DNA of 64,000 bases from Bacteroides faecis MAJ27 (GCF_900106755.1 NZ_FNNN01000023.1:1-64000), one strand, 5' to 3'. Positions 42,572 through 53,226 are shown, numbered from the stretch's first letter. The notes: generated by a model from the letters alone, not told the origin. Numbers and translations are program-made.

Positions 42572-44191
42572 TTATAAGTTATTACCAATATTCTCAATTG
42601 TATTGCTGGTTAATGATTGTTGCGAGGAATAAGTTACTTTATAAAGTATGCCTCCTTTGGCATGGAGAGTCTGATTCTCTAAAGTTGCAGTTCCTTCTTT
42701 GGTAAATGTGCCATTTACATCATATCTTCCGGAAATGGTTTCTCCAAATTTACCATTCTCTAGTTTGAATTGAGAGTCATTCAAACTATAAATCAGTAAA
42801 TAATTGTGCATGTCTAATACGAAACCTAAAGAAGCATTATTTGTCTGGAATGTGATTTGTGCTCCAGTAGTACATATTAGTTGTTCTAATTTGTCTTTTG
42901 GCTGATTATCGTTAATATTAAATGCTGCAAAATTCTCCGGTTTTACTTTGGCAACGTCTATATAAGCTGCCGCCAAGCCTTTTATGAGACTACGAGTAGG
43001 GGGCGTAAAATCTTTTTCTTGTAAATCCCACGTATAAATTCCGTGGTCAATTTGGTCCGGTTCGGTGGTGTTGTTGATAAAGAAGTTGCTGGTAGCCAAA
43101 TCGTAAATATTATAGCCTCCTCCTAATGCGAAAGATGTCAAGATAAGACTCGGACTGTTTGTATAACTACCTTTGTTCTCGGCAACCAGCGCATAATTTC
43201 CAGCAATTGATGCGTATGCCATGACTTCATTTTTGAGATGTTTAATATTATCTTTATAAGCATCAACGCCAATGAAATCAATGCCTTGAAGATCGAATAC
43301 ATCTTTGGGGCGAGCATTAGTTGCCTCTGGAAATGGATTAATACCATCACCGTAAATTAGATTGACACGAGTTACTACTTTGTAAGAACTGTTTTTTACA
43401 GCTTTTCCTACAGTGTTTAATGCATTTGTGATCATTGTCCAGGCCTTCTCTTTGCTTAGAGGAGTCCCATCCCGATATTTTAAATCTTTTTGGTCGATTC
43501 TCCAGCGCATTAATGCATCAGGTTCATTATGGATCTGCGCTGATATAACGGGATGCTTGTCTCCATTTTGAGAATCCCAGTATCGGATGTGGTTAAATAA
43601 GGCGGTGATGGCTTTGGTTTCTCTCTCCAGTACCCATTCATCATCAAGAATCATGGTGTATTGGTAACCATAATAGTTCCAAAAATTTCCTTCATCATTC
43701 CGGCTGAACCTTTTGTTATATTCTTGAAGTACATATTGAGGTATCAGGTAGGAGAATGAATCTCCTACCATATTCGTACTGAACCAAAGTAATTCCATTT
43801 TCAAATTATACTTGTTGACGAACTGCAAGATTGAGTTTAGGATACTATAATCGTACTTGTTTTCTTTAGGCTCTACCATATTCCATGAAATTGGAATTTG
43901 CACACAATTTAGTCCCAGTTCCTGAGCTTTCTTGAAGTAGTTTTCCACTTCATTAATAGTCATCTTGTCACAATTGAGAAGGGCATCAAGGCGTATTTGT
44001 GCACCAAGAAACGGAAAAGGTTTACCGTCAACAGAAACATATGTTTTGTTGTTCTCAGTCACTAGTTTACTTACTTCTATTTGAGAAAGTATTGGTTCGA
44101 CGTATGTTTCATTATTATTGTCAGAACAAGCTGTTGCGAATAATGAAAAGAAAACCAGTGCGTAAGTTAGTATTATCATTCTTTTATACAT
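42572..44191 (-). CDS. rusGH: clan GH-A putative glycoside hydrolase lipoprotein (RusGH)
   Basis: A 539-residue lipoprotein (FATAC, Cys22, then SDNNNE). The TIM-barrel shows clan GH-A features: VQIPISWNMVEP at strand 3, acid/base Glu223 in IHNEPD and probable nucleophile Glu338 in LVAENKG. A beta-rich C-terminal domain follows after ~residue 430. It resembles GH35/GH42-like beta-glycosidases but I cannot assign a family. In the rus operon it may release ribose from ribosides. The substrate is inferred. Confidence 0.8.
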   Translation of the reverse strand: MYKRMIILTYALVFFSLFATACSDNNNETYVEPILSQIEVSKLVTENNKTYVSVDGKPFPFLGAQIRLDALLNCDKMTINEVENYFKKAQELGLNCVQIPISWNMVEPKENKYDYSILNSILQFVNKYNLKMELLWFSTNMVGDSFSYLIPQYVLQEYNKRFSRNDEGNFWNYYGYQYTMILDDEWVLERETKAITALFNHIRYWDSQNGDKHPVISAQIHNEPDALMRWRIDQKDLKYRDGTPLSKEKAWTMITNALNTVGKAVKNSSYKVVTRVNLIYGDGINPFPEATNARPKDVFDLQGIDFIGVDAYKDNIKHLKNEVMAYASIAGNYALVAENKGSYTNSPSLILTSFALGGGYNIYDLATSNFFINNTTEPDQIDHGIYTWDLQEKDFTPPTRSLIKGLAAAYIDVAKVKPENFAAFNINDNQPKDKLEQLICTTGAQITFQTNNASLGFVLDMHNYLLIYSLNDSQFKLENGKFGETISGRYDVNGTFTKEGTATLENQTLHAKGGILYKVTYSSQQSLTSNTIENIGNNL

Positions 44192-44224
44192 AATTGGTCT
44201 TTGTTAAATTAGTAGATTATTGGA

Positions 44225-46225
44225 TTATTGCGGGGTTCCTCCTCCTGTCATAGGCCAGCCCGGATTCTGATAGATGGGAGAAGAATTCAAATCACCTCCG
44301 GATGAAGTAACCAGAAAATGTTCTGCTGCTATCGGATCGAGATAGTGTGCCATATTCCATTTATAGCCGTTGTAAACAATGTTATTGGCTGTGATGTGAT
44401 AAGGAGCAAGATAAGTACTGAAGCTGCGTGGTGAAACATTTTCTCCTTCTTTAAGAATGGAGTTGCCGTTAGAATCTTTATACCAGTCCCAGCCATACAT
44501 TTCCTGCCATAAATTCATTCCTAGGATATGGTAGGGTTTGGTAATCATTTGGTCCATTGAACGCCATCTATGTAAGTCCATGTTACGTAAACCTTCCGCC
44601 ATCAACTCACATCTTCTTTCACGGCGGATATTATAACGTGTGGCATCAATAATTTCTCCGCTGGAATATGCCCCCCAATCAGTTTCTGCTTCTTTTGACA
44701 TATCTGTAAGCCTGATTGTTTTGGTATAGTCCTCATCAATGCCGGCTCTGCGACGAATCGCTTTCCAGTACTTTTCTGCATAGGAGTCGAGTGAACCATG
44801 CAATTCATAATAAGCTTCTATATAGTTGAGATAGGCTTCGGCTGTACGGAATATGATAGAACCGACAATACTTTGAGTGTTATTTGTGTATTTCCCGTCA
44901 GGGTTCAATCCTTTGCGTAAGGCATAGCCTGTATTGTATTTCTCTGTGACAGAAGAGGCGGTTATATTGGGTCCCCATTCTTCTACTACCCCATGATCTC
45001 CTGCCGGAGTATGCAGATTTTTCTGTCCCGGCTTTTTGATGAAGATGTCTGCACGGGAATCCCTGTTTTTAGTGATGTGAATGATATTATTATCTCCCCA
45101 ATAAGATGAATTTTCATCTGCCCACATCGGGGAAGCATAAATAGGTTCTCCGTTTTTAAGAATAAAGGCGTCAATCATGCTTTTAGTAGTACCTACTCCA
45201 TTGTTGCCGACACATCCGTATTGACAAACTTCATTTGCCACTCCTAATCCTGTGTTGTAACGTCTCCATAAAAGTATTTCATTGTATTTCTCCATATCAA
45301 TATCGCAGAACATACTGAAATAAGGATTTTCAGGTTCCGAAGAAGTTTGTGGAAATACTCCTGTATTGACAGTTAATATATTATATTTTTCTGCTATGAT
45401 TTGTGCCGCTTTAATAGCTTCATCAAAAAAGAACTCAGATTCTTTATCAATGCTTCCGGATTTAAATGAGTAATTAGCATTATAATCTTTATTTGCTCCC
45501 GGCCATCCCGGTCCATTGGGTACAAAAGCTGTTCCTTTAAAATTCTTCAGCCATGAGCCTTCGTAAAGTGCGACCCTTGACTTGAGAAGGATAGCGCAGT
45601 CTTTGCTTAGCCGGTTCTTGCCTCCGGAAGGAGCTATGTTTTGCATCATTTCTATAGCTTTGTCCAGATCAGATAAGATAAATCTGGCTACTTCATTTCG
45701 GGGGGCTCGTTTGCTGATTTCTATCAGAGCTTCACGTTCATTAGGATAAGTTTTAGTAATAATAGGAAAGTCGCCTAATGATTTTAATCTTTCAAAATAC
45801 ATGAAAGCTCTGAAGAAATACATTTCTCCGATATAGTGTTTGATATTGGTCGTGTTTCCGACAATGACATTGTCTTCATACGATGGAAGCACATTTTCAA
45901 AGAAATAATTGCATCGGTAAATATCAGCGAAATACCATGAGCCTCCTTCTTGTCCAACTTTCCAGTATCCGGGTGCATACATTACGTTAGGTTGCATACC
46001 GGCCATATTATCTGTGTTATTGTCAATTTCAAAAGTTCCATATCCATAGGTGCCATGAGTAGGTAGCACTTGATATTGGTCAGTAGCAAAAGCTGCAATA
46101 TTACTTTCTGTTGTCAGATATTCATTTGGAGAAAGTTGATCAAGAGGTTCTTGGTTTAGGAAATCATTGCAACTTGTCAAAAAGAGCACTCCGCTCAATA
46201 AGGTTGATATCGTAAGTCTTTTCAT
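44225..46225 (-). CDS. rusD: SusD-like lipoprotein of the ribose locus (RusD)
   Basis: A 666-residue SusD/RagB protein, long for the family. Lipobox LTSC, then NDFLNQEPLDQLSPNEYL; the core has EMYFFRAFMYFERLKSLGDFP, and the end has RRERRCELMAEGLRNMDLHRW and PIYQNPGWPM. It would cap the RusC barrel and bind a ribose-containing ligand. It starts 12 bases after RusC. Confidence 0.92.
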   Translation of the reverse strand: MKRLTISTLLSGVLFLTSCNDFLNQEPLDQLSPNEYLTTESNIAAFATDQYQVLPTHGTYGYGTFEIDNNTDNMAGMQPNVMYAPGYWKVGQEGGSWYFADIYRCNYFFENVLPSYEDNVIVGNTTNIKHYIGEMYFFRAFMYFERLKSLGDFPIITKTYPNEREALIEISKRAPRNEVARFILSDLDKAIEMMQNIAPSGGKNRLSKDCAILLKSRVALYEGSWLKNFKGTAFVPNGPGWPGANKDYNANYSFKSGSIDKESEFFFDEAIKAAQIIAEKYNILTVNTGVFPQTSSEPENPYFSMFCDIDMEKYNEILLWRRYNTGLGVANEVCQYGCVGNNGVGTTKSMIDAFILKNGEPIYASPMWADENSSYWGDNNIIHITKNRDSRADIFIKKPGQKNLHTPAGDHGVVEEWGPNITASSVTEKYNTGYALRKGLNPDGKYTNNTQSIVGSIIFRTAEAYLNYIEAYYELHGSLDSYAEKYWKAIRRRAGIDEDYTKTIRLTDMSKEAETDWGAYSSGEIIDATRYNIRRERRCELMAEGLRNMDLHRWRSMDQMITKPYHILGMNLWQEMYGWDWYKDSNGNSILKEGENVSPRSFSTYLAPYHITANNIVYNGYKWNMAHYLDPIAAEHFLVTSSGGDLNSSPIYQNPGWPMTGGGTPQ

Positions 46226-46237
46226 AATATCCTGTTT

Positions 46238-49200
46238 TTAGAATGTGACATTTAATCCAAAAGAGAATGTTCGGGATAGTGGGTAAACGTTTCCGTGTCC
46301 CCAACTACCGCCTTCGATTGATTCGGGATCGAAGAAATCAATAAGGCTCGTAATGGTGAACAAGTTTTCACCGGATGCGAATATCCTTAGGTTCTGCATT
46401 CCCATTTTTTGTACGATGTTGTGTGGCAAGCTATATCCTATCTGCAGATTCTTCAGACGTAGATAAGATGCATCTTGTAAATATTTAGTTTGTGATTGCT
46501 GGTTTTTATCGGTGTTGAATAAGGGTCTTGGATAGTAGGAATTCAGATTCGTTCCCAATGGACTGGTTTCGTCATTTCGGAAATAATCATCGTGTCCTTT
46601 TAGTGCTGTGGAAAACCAGGGCCCTTGTCTACCGTTTGCCCCCCAGAAGTAGTAACTACCCTGAAAATAATCTCTTTTCAATGTCCCTTGCCAGAACATT
46701 CTGATATCGAATCTTTTCCAATCGGCGGCTAATTCCAGTCCTACATTATATCGGGGCGTGGAGTTGCCTATTCTTTTTAAATCACCGTGATCTTGTAAGG
46801 TGCGGCTTCCGGCATCAATTTTTCCGTCTTCATTCAGATCTTTATACATAATGTCTCCGGCTTTCCAGTCTTGTCCGAGATTATTTTGTCCACCGTTGAT
46901 TAATCTTCCGATGTGTTCAGCCATTTCTTGGTCAGACTGTGCAATGCCTATCGTTTCATATCCCCATATTTCACCCACGTATTTTCCGGCATAAAATCCA
47001 TCTATCAGTCCGGAAGGATTTGAATAACGAGTAATCTTGGTACGACTGTCGGCAAGTGTAAAGCGGGCACTATAATTCAATCCATTATTTAACCGGTCTT
47101 TCCACATTAGTTCCAGTTCCCATCCGAATGTTTTAAGATTTGTATTATTGGAACTTGGAACGGCTGTTCCAAGGACTACAGGCAATTTCTCCGAAGGGCC
47201 GACCATATCGTCAGTTTTACGAATGTAATAATCAAAAGAGCCGGTTAGCCGATTGTTAAACAGACCAAAGTCAACTCCGGCATTCCATGTACGGATTTTC
47301 TCCCAGGAGAGATTATAGCTGACGAGTGAAGGTGCCCAGGCAATATTGGCTAATGTTCCGTCAATGATCCATGATCCTGTTCCTGTACCGATTGTAGAAT
47401 AAGTCGGATATAAAGAAGATGTATTTTGGTTACCCAAACTACCATAAGAGGCTCTGACCTTAAATGTGTTGACAACTTTGCTGACAGGCAGGAAGAATTT
47501 TTCTCTGGCTATGTTCCAGCCTACTGATGCGGAAGGGAAAAATCCCCAACGACTGTCACTACGAAATCGTGAGGAACCGTCATAGCGTAGATTTACTTCC
47601 AGAAGATATTTTTCCAGGTAATCATAATTCAATCTGCCGAAGAATCCGGCGGTAGCCCATCTGTTGTGTCCACCTGCTACATTCGGAGCAACTTTTTGGT
47701 TATTTGAATCCATTCCGGTAGAAGTGTTGATAGTCGGTTTTCCCGGATAAATGACTCCTAGCTTCTCAGCAGCTATATCTTTATAATTATTTTGTTCGGC
47801 TTGAAACCCGAAAAGAACTTTCATATTATGTGATTTTGCAAAGGTCTTTGCATAATCTGTATAGAGATTTACATTAAAATAATCGCTGGCATAAGTGCCT
47901 TCATGTACTTGGGAATCGTTATTCCATGTATTGCCCTTAGTCTTTCCGTCAACACCTGTCTGATGAACAGTTAAGTAATCCCAGTGTGAATATTGTGTGT
48001 TGTATCGATAGCTTAAATCTCCAATCAGTCGCCACCCTTTGATAGGTTCTACCGTTATATTCAGTTGTTGGTAGAGCCAAGTGTTTCGTTCTTGTTTTTC
48101 ACCTCCGTTTTGCATTTGGAGCACATGGTCGTCATATAGTATACCATTCGGGTCATAAAGCGGTTTGGTAGGCCAACATTGGCGTCCGATTTCGGCAAAA
48201 AAACTTTCATTAAGATGTGTTGGCTGTACATAGTCACTTCTGATAAAGCGGGTATTGAATCCGACTGATACTATTTTTGATAATTGTGCGTTGATTTTCG
48301 CAGATGCAGTATATCTGTTTGAGTATTCATCCCCAATTCTGAGCTCTCCATCCTGACCTAAATAGTTCGCTGATAAATAGTATTGTATTTTGTCTGTCCC
48401 GCCAGTAACGCTGATATTGTGCTCGTGTGCAAAGACATTGTCTTTGAAAAAATAGTCATAATAATCAATATTATCATTTCCTTGTGAATATCCGTCTGCC
48501 CATAACGAAGGATTATTGGGTACGGGGATGGTAGAATCGGTAATTTTGCCGGCCATATAATCTTTGATGCGGTTTATCCTTTCTTCCGAGACCCAATTGT
48601 AAGGTCCCCATCCGGAATTGGCGGCTGCATCATTATAGTATAAGGAGAACGTGTAAGAGTCTAATGAAGAAGGCATATTGATAGGGCTACTTACACGGAA
48701 GCTGTTGTTGTAGTTAACTTGCGCTTTACCGGCCTTTCCCTTCTTGGTCGTTACTAAGATTACTCCGAATGGTGCTCTGGAACCATAAATAGAAGAAGCT
48801 GCCGCATCCTTCAGAACTGAAATAGATTCTATATCCTGCGGATTAATGGAATAAATATCTCCTTCCATACCATCTATCAAGACTAGGGCGCTTCCTGTAG
48901 AACCTTCTCCGATAGTTCCGACTCCACGTACATTGATGGATTGTTTCTGATTGAGACCTCCTCCCTGATTGCTATAAATATTCAAACCGGGAACCTGTCC
49001 TTGTAATGCCTGGACTGCATTGGATACAGGGATTGCTTCGAAGGCTTTCGAGTCAATGACTCCGACAGAACCGGTTAAATTAATCTTCTTTTGGGTACCA
49101 TAACCTACAACGACCACTTCATCCAATAAATTGTCGTCAACTTCCAGTGTTACGTTTATCATTTTTCTATCACCTACTGTAAACTGGACTGTTTTAAATC

Positions 49201-49489
49201 CGATGTAACTGAATTCGATAGTTGAACTTGGATCCGCTTTCACTTGGTAGTGTCCGTTAAAGTCAGTGACAGTTCCGGATACTATATTCCCATCTTTTAC
49301 TTTTATGGAAACTCCCAGTAGAGGTTCTCCATTATTATCTTTTACTGTTCCGGATACATAATTCTGAGCATATGTATTCATTGAACATAAAAGTAGGAAG
49401 CCCAGCAGGCAGATAAGCTTATGACTTGAGTTATAAGTTATCAGGTGGACAGCTTTCTTTAAGAGAGTAGAATGTCGATTAGTTTTCAT
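46238..49489 (-). CDS. rusC: SusC-like TonB-dependent transporter of the ribose locus (RusC)
   Basis: A 1083-residue transporter. A long signal region (hydrophobic core at about 24-40, ending TYAQ) precedes a CarboxypepD_reg-like domain (VSGTVKDNNGEPLLGVSIKV), a plug with LQGQVPGLNIYSNQGG and VLKDAAASSIYGSRAPFGVILVTT, and the barrel ending in NVTF. There is no STN domain. It imports ribosides, nucleosides or ribose over the outer membrane with RusD. It lies 12 bases after the first ribokinase gene, so kinases and transporter share a message. Confidence 0.93.
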   Translation of the reverse strand: MKTNRHSTLLKKAVHLITYNSSHKLICLLGFLLLCSMNTYAQNYVSGTVKDNNGEPLLGVSIKVKDGNIVSGTVTDFNGHYQVKADPSSTIEFSYIGFKTVQFTVGDRKMINVTLEVDDNLLDEVVVVGYGTQKKINLTGSVGVIDSKAFEAIPVSNAVQALQGQVPGLNIYSNQGGGLNQKQSINVRGVGTIGEGSTGSALVLIDGMEGDIYSINPQDIESISVLKDAAASSIYGSRAPFGVILVTTKKGKAGKAQVNYNNSFRVSSPINMPSSLDSYTFSLYYNDAAANSGWGPYNWVSEERINRIKDYMAGKITDSTIPVPNNPSLWADGYSQGNDNIDYYDYFFKDNVFAHEHNISVTGGTDKIQYYLSANYLGQDGELRIGDEYSNRYTASAKINAQLSKIVSVGFNTRFIRSDYVQPTHLNESFFAEIGRQCWPTKPLYDPNGILYDDHVLQMQNGGEKQERNTWLYQQLNITVEPIKGWRLIGDLSYRYNTQYSHWDYLTVHQTGVDGKTKGNTWNNDSQVHEGTYASDYFNVNLYTDYAKTFAKSHNMKVLFGFQAEQNNYKDIAAEKLGVIYPGKPTINTSTGMDSNNQKVAPNVAGGHNRWATAGFFGRLNYDYLEKYLLEVNLRYDGSSRFRSDSRWGFFPSASVGWNIAREKFFLPVSKVVNTFKVRASYGSLGNQNTSSLYPTYSTIGTGTGSWIIDGTLANIAWAPSLVSYNLSWEKIRTWNAGVDFGLFNNRLTGSFDYYIRKTDDMVGPSEKLPVVLGTAVPSSNNTNLKTFGWELELMWKDRLNNGLNYSARFTLADSRTKITRYSNPSGLIDGFYAGKYVGEIWGYETIGIAQSDQEMAEHIGRLINGGQNNLGQDWKAGDIMYKDLNEDGKIDAGSRTLQDHGDLKRIGNSTPRYNVGLELAADWKRFDIRMFWQGTLKRDYFQGSYYFWGANGRQGPWFSTALKGHDDYFRNDETSPLGTNLNSYYPRPLFNTDKNQQSQTKYLQDASYLRLKNLQIGYSLPHNIVQKMGMQNLRIFASGENLFTITSLIDFFDPESIEGGSWGHGNVYPLSRTFSFGLNVTF

Positions 49490-49501
49490 AATCCATTAAA
49501 T

Positions 49502-50437
49502 TTAAAAGTTGAATGATAAGGCTAATTCTTTTTCTAACATGAAGTGTTTTACTTCATCGAGAGTAGGAATAGACGGTTGGGCACCGGAACGTGTAACAGC
49601 GATAGCTGCCGCGGCATTCGCAAAACTCAATGCATCCCGGTCTATTTCCCTTTGGGCACAAATTACAGCCAATGCCCCACAGAACGTGTCACCTGCTGCA
49701 ATAGTATCAATCGCATTTACTTTGTATCCGGGAAGCTGAATGATTTCTTTGTCGTTTTTCATATATACACCTTGACTTCCCAATGTGATCACAGCATTGC
49801 GTGCACCTGCCTGTAATAAGCTTAGAGCGATTTCTTCAAGATTATTTCCTGTATATTCAATTCCTGAGATGAAGGCTGCTTCCAGTTCATTGACGACTAG
49901 TATATCAATGGCTTTCATCAGCTCCTCATCAATCAGGCAGGCGGGTGCGGGATTAAACAAAACCTTTTTACCTTTTTGTTTAGCCAGAAGAGCTATTCTT
50001 TTAATCGTTTCGTAAGGAATCTCGGCTTGCATAACTATGATATCTGCTTCGTCAATTACTTTTGAAAAATGAATAATTGAACCGGGTAATAAAGAATAGT
50101 TAGCTCCGGGAGCTACTGCTATGCAGTTTTCACCACTGTCGGCAACAAAAATGAGCGCAGTCCCTGTGGGCTGATTAACATCATCTATGATATAATCAGT
50201 AGCGATACCTTCTTTCTTAAAGTGTTTTTTTAGAATTTCTGCATACATATCATTTCCCAAAGAGGTAATAAACGTTACAGATCCCCCGAGTCTTGCTGCT
50301 GCTACAGCCTGATTGGCGCCTTTCCCCCCGAGGGATTGTATAAAACTGGCATCTCCGACTGTTTCGCCAGGCGCCGGGAGATGGTTGACTTGTGCAACCA
50401 TATCGATGTTTGAACTTCCAATAACTACTACTTTCAT
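49502..50437 (-). CDS. rusK1: ribokinase 1 (PfkB family)
   Basis: A 311-residue kinase with the two PfkB signatures: GGKGANQAVAAARLGG near residues 33-48 and DTIAAGDTFCGAL near 244-256. Asp250 is the catalytic base and AAGD the anion hole, as in E. coli ribokinase. The N-terminal GSSNIDMV is typical for ribose-binding members. It phosphorylates ribose to ribose 5-phosphate in the cytoplasm. It lies 40 bases after its paralogue at 50478. Confidence 0.92.
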   Translation of the reverse strand: MKVVVIGSSNIDMVAQVNHLPAPGETVGDASFIQSLGGKGANQAVAAARLGGSVTFITSLGNDMYAEILKKHFKKEGIATDYIIDDVNQPTGTALIFVADSGENCIAVAPGANYSLLPGSIIHFSKVIDEADIIVMQAEIPYETIKRIALLAKQKGKKVLFNPAPACLIDEELMKAIDILVVNELEAAFISGIEYTGNNLEEIALSLLQAGARNAVITLGSQGVYMKNDKEIIQLPGYKVNAIDTIAAGDTFCGALAVICAQREIDRDALSFANAAAAIAVTRSGAQPSIPTLDEVKHFMLEKELALSFNF

Positions 50438-50477
50438 TTGAATCAGATTTATGTGTTTAACCTAGGTCTTATCTCGT

Positions 50478-51401
50478 TTATAGCACAACTTCTCTCTTAT
50501 AAGGAATCGCACTCTGCGCACCGATTCGCGTGACTGCTATAGCTGCCGCCGCATTGGCAAATTTCACAGATTTAGCGAGTGAATGCCCTTCAGACAGGCA
50601 GACGCTGAATGCTCCGCAAAATACATCTCCGGCACCTGTTGTGTCAATCGTCTCTACTTCCTTTGCGGGAATCATGGTATATTCATCTTTCTCTTTTACG
50701 TAAGCGCCGTCTTTACCTAAAGTAATGACAACATTCTCTATACCTTTCTCTCCGATAGCCTGAGCGGCACGATGAGCGCTTTCTATATTCATCACTTTGA
50801 TTCCGGATAACATTTCCGCTTCAATGCGGTTGGGGAGTATGGTGTGCACGTTTTTTAAGAATGAGTTGCTCAGGCTGGACGCGGGAGCCGGATTGAGGAT
50901 TACCTTTTTCCCATATTTGCAAGCAATAGTAGCTGCATATTCTACTGTATCTATAGGAATCTCAAGTTGCATGAGAATAATATCAGCTTCCTTGACTTTT
51001 TCTTCGGCTTTATTGATATCCTCAATAGAAAGCGAACGGCTTGCTCCCGGTGCTACGATAATGCTATTTTCACCGAAAGAATCTACGGAGATAAGTGCAA
51101 CTCCGGACGGACTTTTCTGGTCGGTAAATATATATTCCGTATTAATTTTCTCTGATCTGTATATTTCCAATGCTTGCAGGCCGAACAAATCATATCCGAT
51201 TTTGGATATGAAGGTGACTTCAGCTCCCAGTCGGGCGGCTGCAATCGCCTGATTAGCTCCTTTGCCACCGGGATTCATGTAGAAAGTTCCGCCTAGTATG
51301 GTTTCTCCGGGAACAGGTAGTCTGTTGGCTTTCACGACCATATCGGTATTGCAACTACCGATGACTACAATTTTGGGTCTATGAATTGATATAGTTTCCA
51401 T
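50478..51401 (-). CDS. rusK2: ribokinase 2 (PfkB family)
   Basis: I choose the ATG at 51401 (METISIHRPK, 307 residues), which brings the beta-strand KIVVIGSCNTDMV near the N-terminus as in other ribokinases. The longer frame would add a hydrophobic peptide that a cytoplasmic kinase should not have. Signatures are GGKGANQAIAAARLGAE and DTTGAGDVFCGAF (catalytic Asp259). It is clearly a paralogue of the next gene, though well diverged, which suggests different substrates or kinetics rather than simple redundancy. It is the first enzyme gene after the regulator; its promoter should lie in 51402-51628. Confidence 0.9.
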   Translation of the reverse strand: METISIHRPKIVVIGSCNTDMVVKANRLPVPGETILGGTFYMNPGGKGANQAIAAARLGAEVTFISKIGYDLFGLQALEIYRSEKINTEYIFTDQKSPSGVALISVDSFGENSIIVAPGASRSLSIEDINKAEEKVKEADIILMQLEIPIDTVEYAATIACKYGKKVILNPAPASSLSNSFLKNVHTILPNRIEAEMLSGIKVMNIESAHRAAQAIGEKGIENVVITLGKDGAYVKEKDEYTMIPAKEVETIDTTGAGDVFCGAFSVCLSEGHSLAKSVKFANAAAAIAVTRIGAQSAIPYKREVVL

Positions 51402-51628
51402 AGTATTAAAAATTAAGACTATGCAAATGAAAGCAATAATCATGCATAGTTTTCTACATTAATAATTGGTTTATATAATCTCAAAAATGATATCTTATAT
51501 TGAATTTTCCTGTATGGAGGAGAGAATATAGGGGTAATGTGAAATGAATTTATATAATTACAAAGAGAAAATGGAGATTTGAAAAGAGTGTTTTTATCGT
51601 CTGAAATACGAATCAGGCACCTTAGTCT

Positions 51629-53185
51629 TTAACATTCTTTTGCGCTACTACGTGCTCTGAGGACTTCAGACAGTTTCTCTTTCCGGATTTTGGATTCCAT
51701 CCACGCCGTAAAGTCAAAGAGGCGTAAAAGCTGACTTTCATATTTATTATTATATAATTCATGAATCTCAGGAGACAACTTTTCCCAAAATGCTTCTCTG
51801 TCTTTTTTCAGGATGGGAATATTTCTTTTATTCAGAAACCATAAAATGATACGTTCTGTTTTAAAAGTCTGCTCTTTGGGGGAAGATAGACTTCGGGTGA
51901 TGGAGCGGGATTCATACTGGATCAGCTCATGCTCTTGCACTTCATAAAAGACGATGAGGCGGACCAGACGAATAGTTCTCATTAAAGGCAGATACTTTAT
52001 GTTATGGTCTATGATAGCGTTGCTGATATACTTTTTAGCAGTTTTATATTCCTGGTTACCAACGTGTACGAGTGTGGTGTAAAGGAATAACTCACTTTTT
52101 CGAATAGGGCTTAACCAGGCTTCTTTATCATAAAGTATTTCCTGGTAGTCTACCATAAGTTGGGTACATTTTGAAAAATCTCCTTTATCCAGATAGGGAA
52201 ATAGTTCGTATTGGAAGAGAAGGCAAGTTGCATTTACTTTAAATTCGAGCGAAGTGCTGTCTGATATAAGTTTTCTTAATTTATCGAGGAAGTAGGGGAT
52301 TTCGTTATAGTTGCTCACAGACCGCAGGCTGCCGAGTACTCCTTCGAGTACAGATAAATAGTATATAGGAGGATTTGACCAGAACTGTTGATTCTGCTCA
52401 AATAATGAGTCCAGTTCTTTGTATGAATTTAGGGCAGCTCTGTAATCACCTGCTCCCATCAGGTAATTAGCCTGAAAAAGTTTATGGTTTCGTGTTAATT
52501 CAAAATTACCTTCGGAGTCTGAAGAAGCGGCTATATAAAGTTCGTTGACCATAAGGTCATTCATATCCTGTTTTTGCTTTACTGTCCTGATGGAGCCAAT
52601 ATGAGATAAACGATATTTCAATAAGTTGTGTAATGAAGATTGCTCTGTGATTTTCCGAATCTTTTTCAAAGTTTCATTTTGGATGAAGTGTTTATGAAAA
52701 AGCTCCTGTTCTGTCATGTTGGGAAAGTTCAGACGGAGCAGATATTCCAGTTCCAGTTTCAAGGCTATCGTCAGAATTTCGTTGTTTTCATAGAATTGTG
52801 CTTGTTTTATCGTATTGGATAGCATTTCGAAACATTCTTCAAACAGAGAACGTTCATAAAGCATTCGGGCTTTGCACAAATCATTCAGCAGATCGTAATA
52901 TATATCTTTCTTTTTTCGCAGGGTGAGTAACGTATCCGTCAGTTTTTCATATAAGTATTGAATGGACACTTCAAAAGAACCATTGGGGTTACGTCTGTAA
53001 AATTCCTCTTTTACAATGTTTCCATTCGGTTGTTTACTCTTTATGATAATATCATAAATCACCAGATAGTCTTTCTCCTCCTTGTCTTTGATTACTTGTA
53101 GGGAGAAGTGCTTCTTTTCTGATTTAGATAACGAGTATATCAGGGATATAACGGAATCTACTCTTTTCATAGGAACTCTTTGCAT
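51629..53185 (-). CDS. rusR: putative rus regulator, TPR-like helical protein (RusR)
   Basis: A 518-residue soluble protein without a signal peptide. It is almost entirely helical, with repeated leucine-rich helix pairs that resemble TPR units (LYERSLFEECFEMLSNTIKQ, then a GDYRAALNSYKEL unit). The N-terminus (SLSKSEKKHFSLQ) is followed by ~90 residues that might fold as a DNA- or partner-binding head, but I see no standard helix-turn-helix. The regulator role comes from its place in the rus locus as I remember it, not from the sequence. It lies 227 bases upstream of rusK2 on the same strand. Confidence 0.7.
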   Translation of the reverse strand: MQRVPMKRVDSVISLIYSLSKSEKKHFSLQVIKDKEEKDYLVIYDIIIKSKQPNGNIVKEEFYRRNPNGSFEVSIQYLYEKLTDTLLTLRKKKDIYYDLLNDLCKARMLYERSLFEECFEMLSNTIKQAQFYENNEILTIALKLELEYLLRLNFPNMTEQELFHKHFIQNETLKKIRKITEQSSLHNLLKYRLSHIGSIRTVKQKQDMNDLMVNELYIAASSDSEGNFELTRNHKLFQANYLMGAGDYRAALNSYKELDSLFEQNQQFWSNPPIYYLSVLEGVLGSLRSVSNYNEIPYFLDKLRKLISDSTSLEFKVNATCLLFQYELFPYLDKGDFSKCTQLMVDYQEILYDKEAWLSPIRKSELFLYTTLVHVGNQEYKTAKKYISNAIIDHNIKYLPLMRTIRLVRLIVFYEVQEHELIQYESRSITRSLSSPKEQTFKTERIILWFLNKRNIPILKKDREAFWEKLSPEIHELYNNKYESQLLRLFDFTAWMESKIRKEKLSEVLRARSSAKEC

Positions 53186-53226
53186 TAGTATTAGGCTGCA
53201 ATATTCGGGAATTTTTCTTTAAAAAG

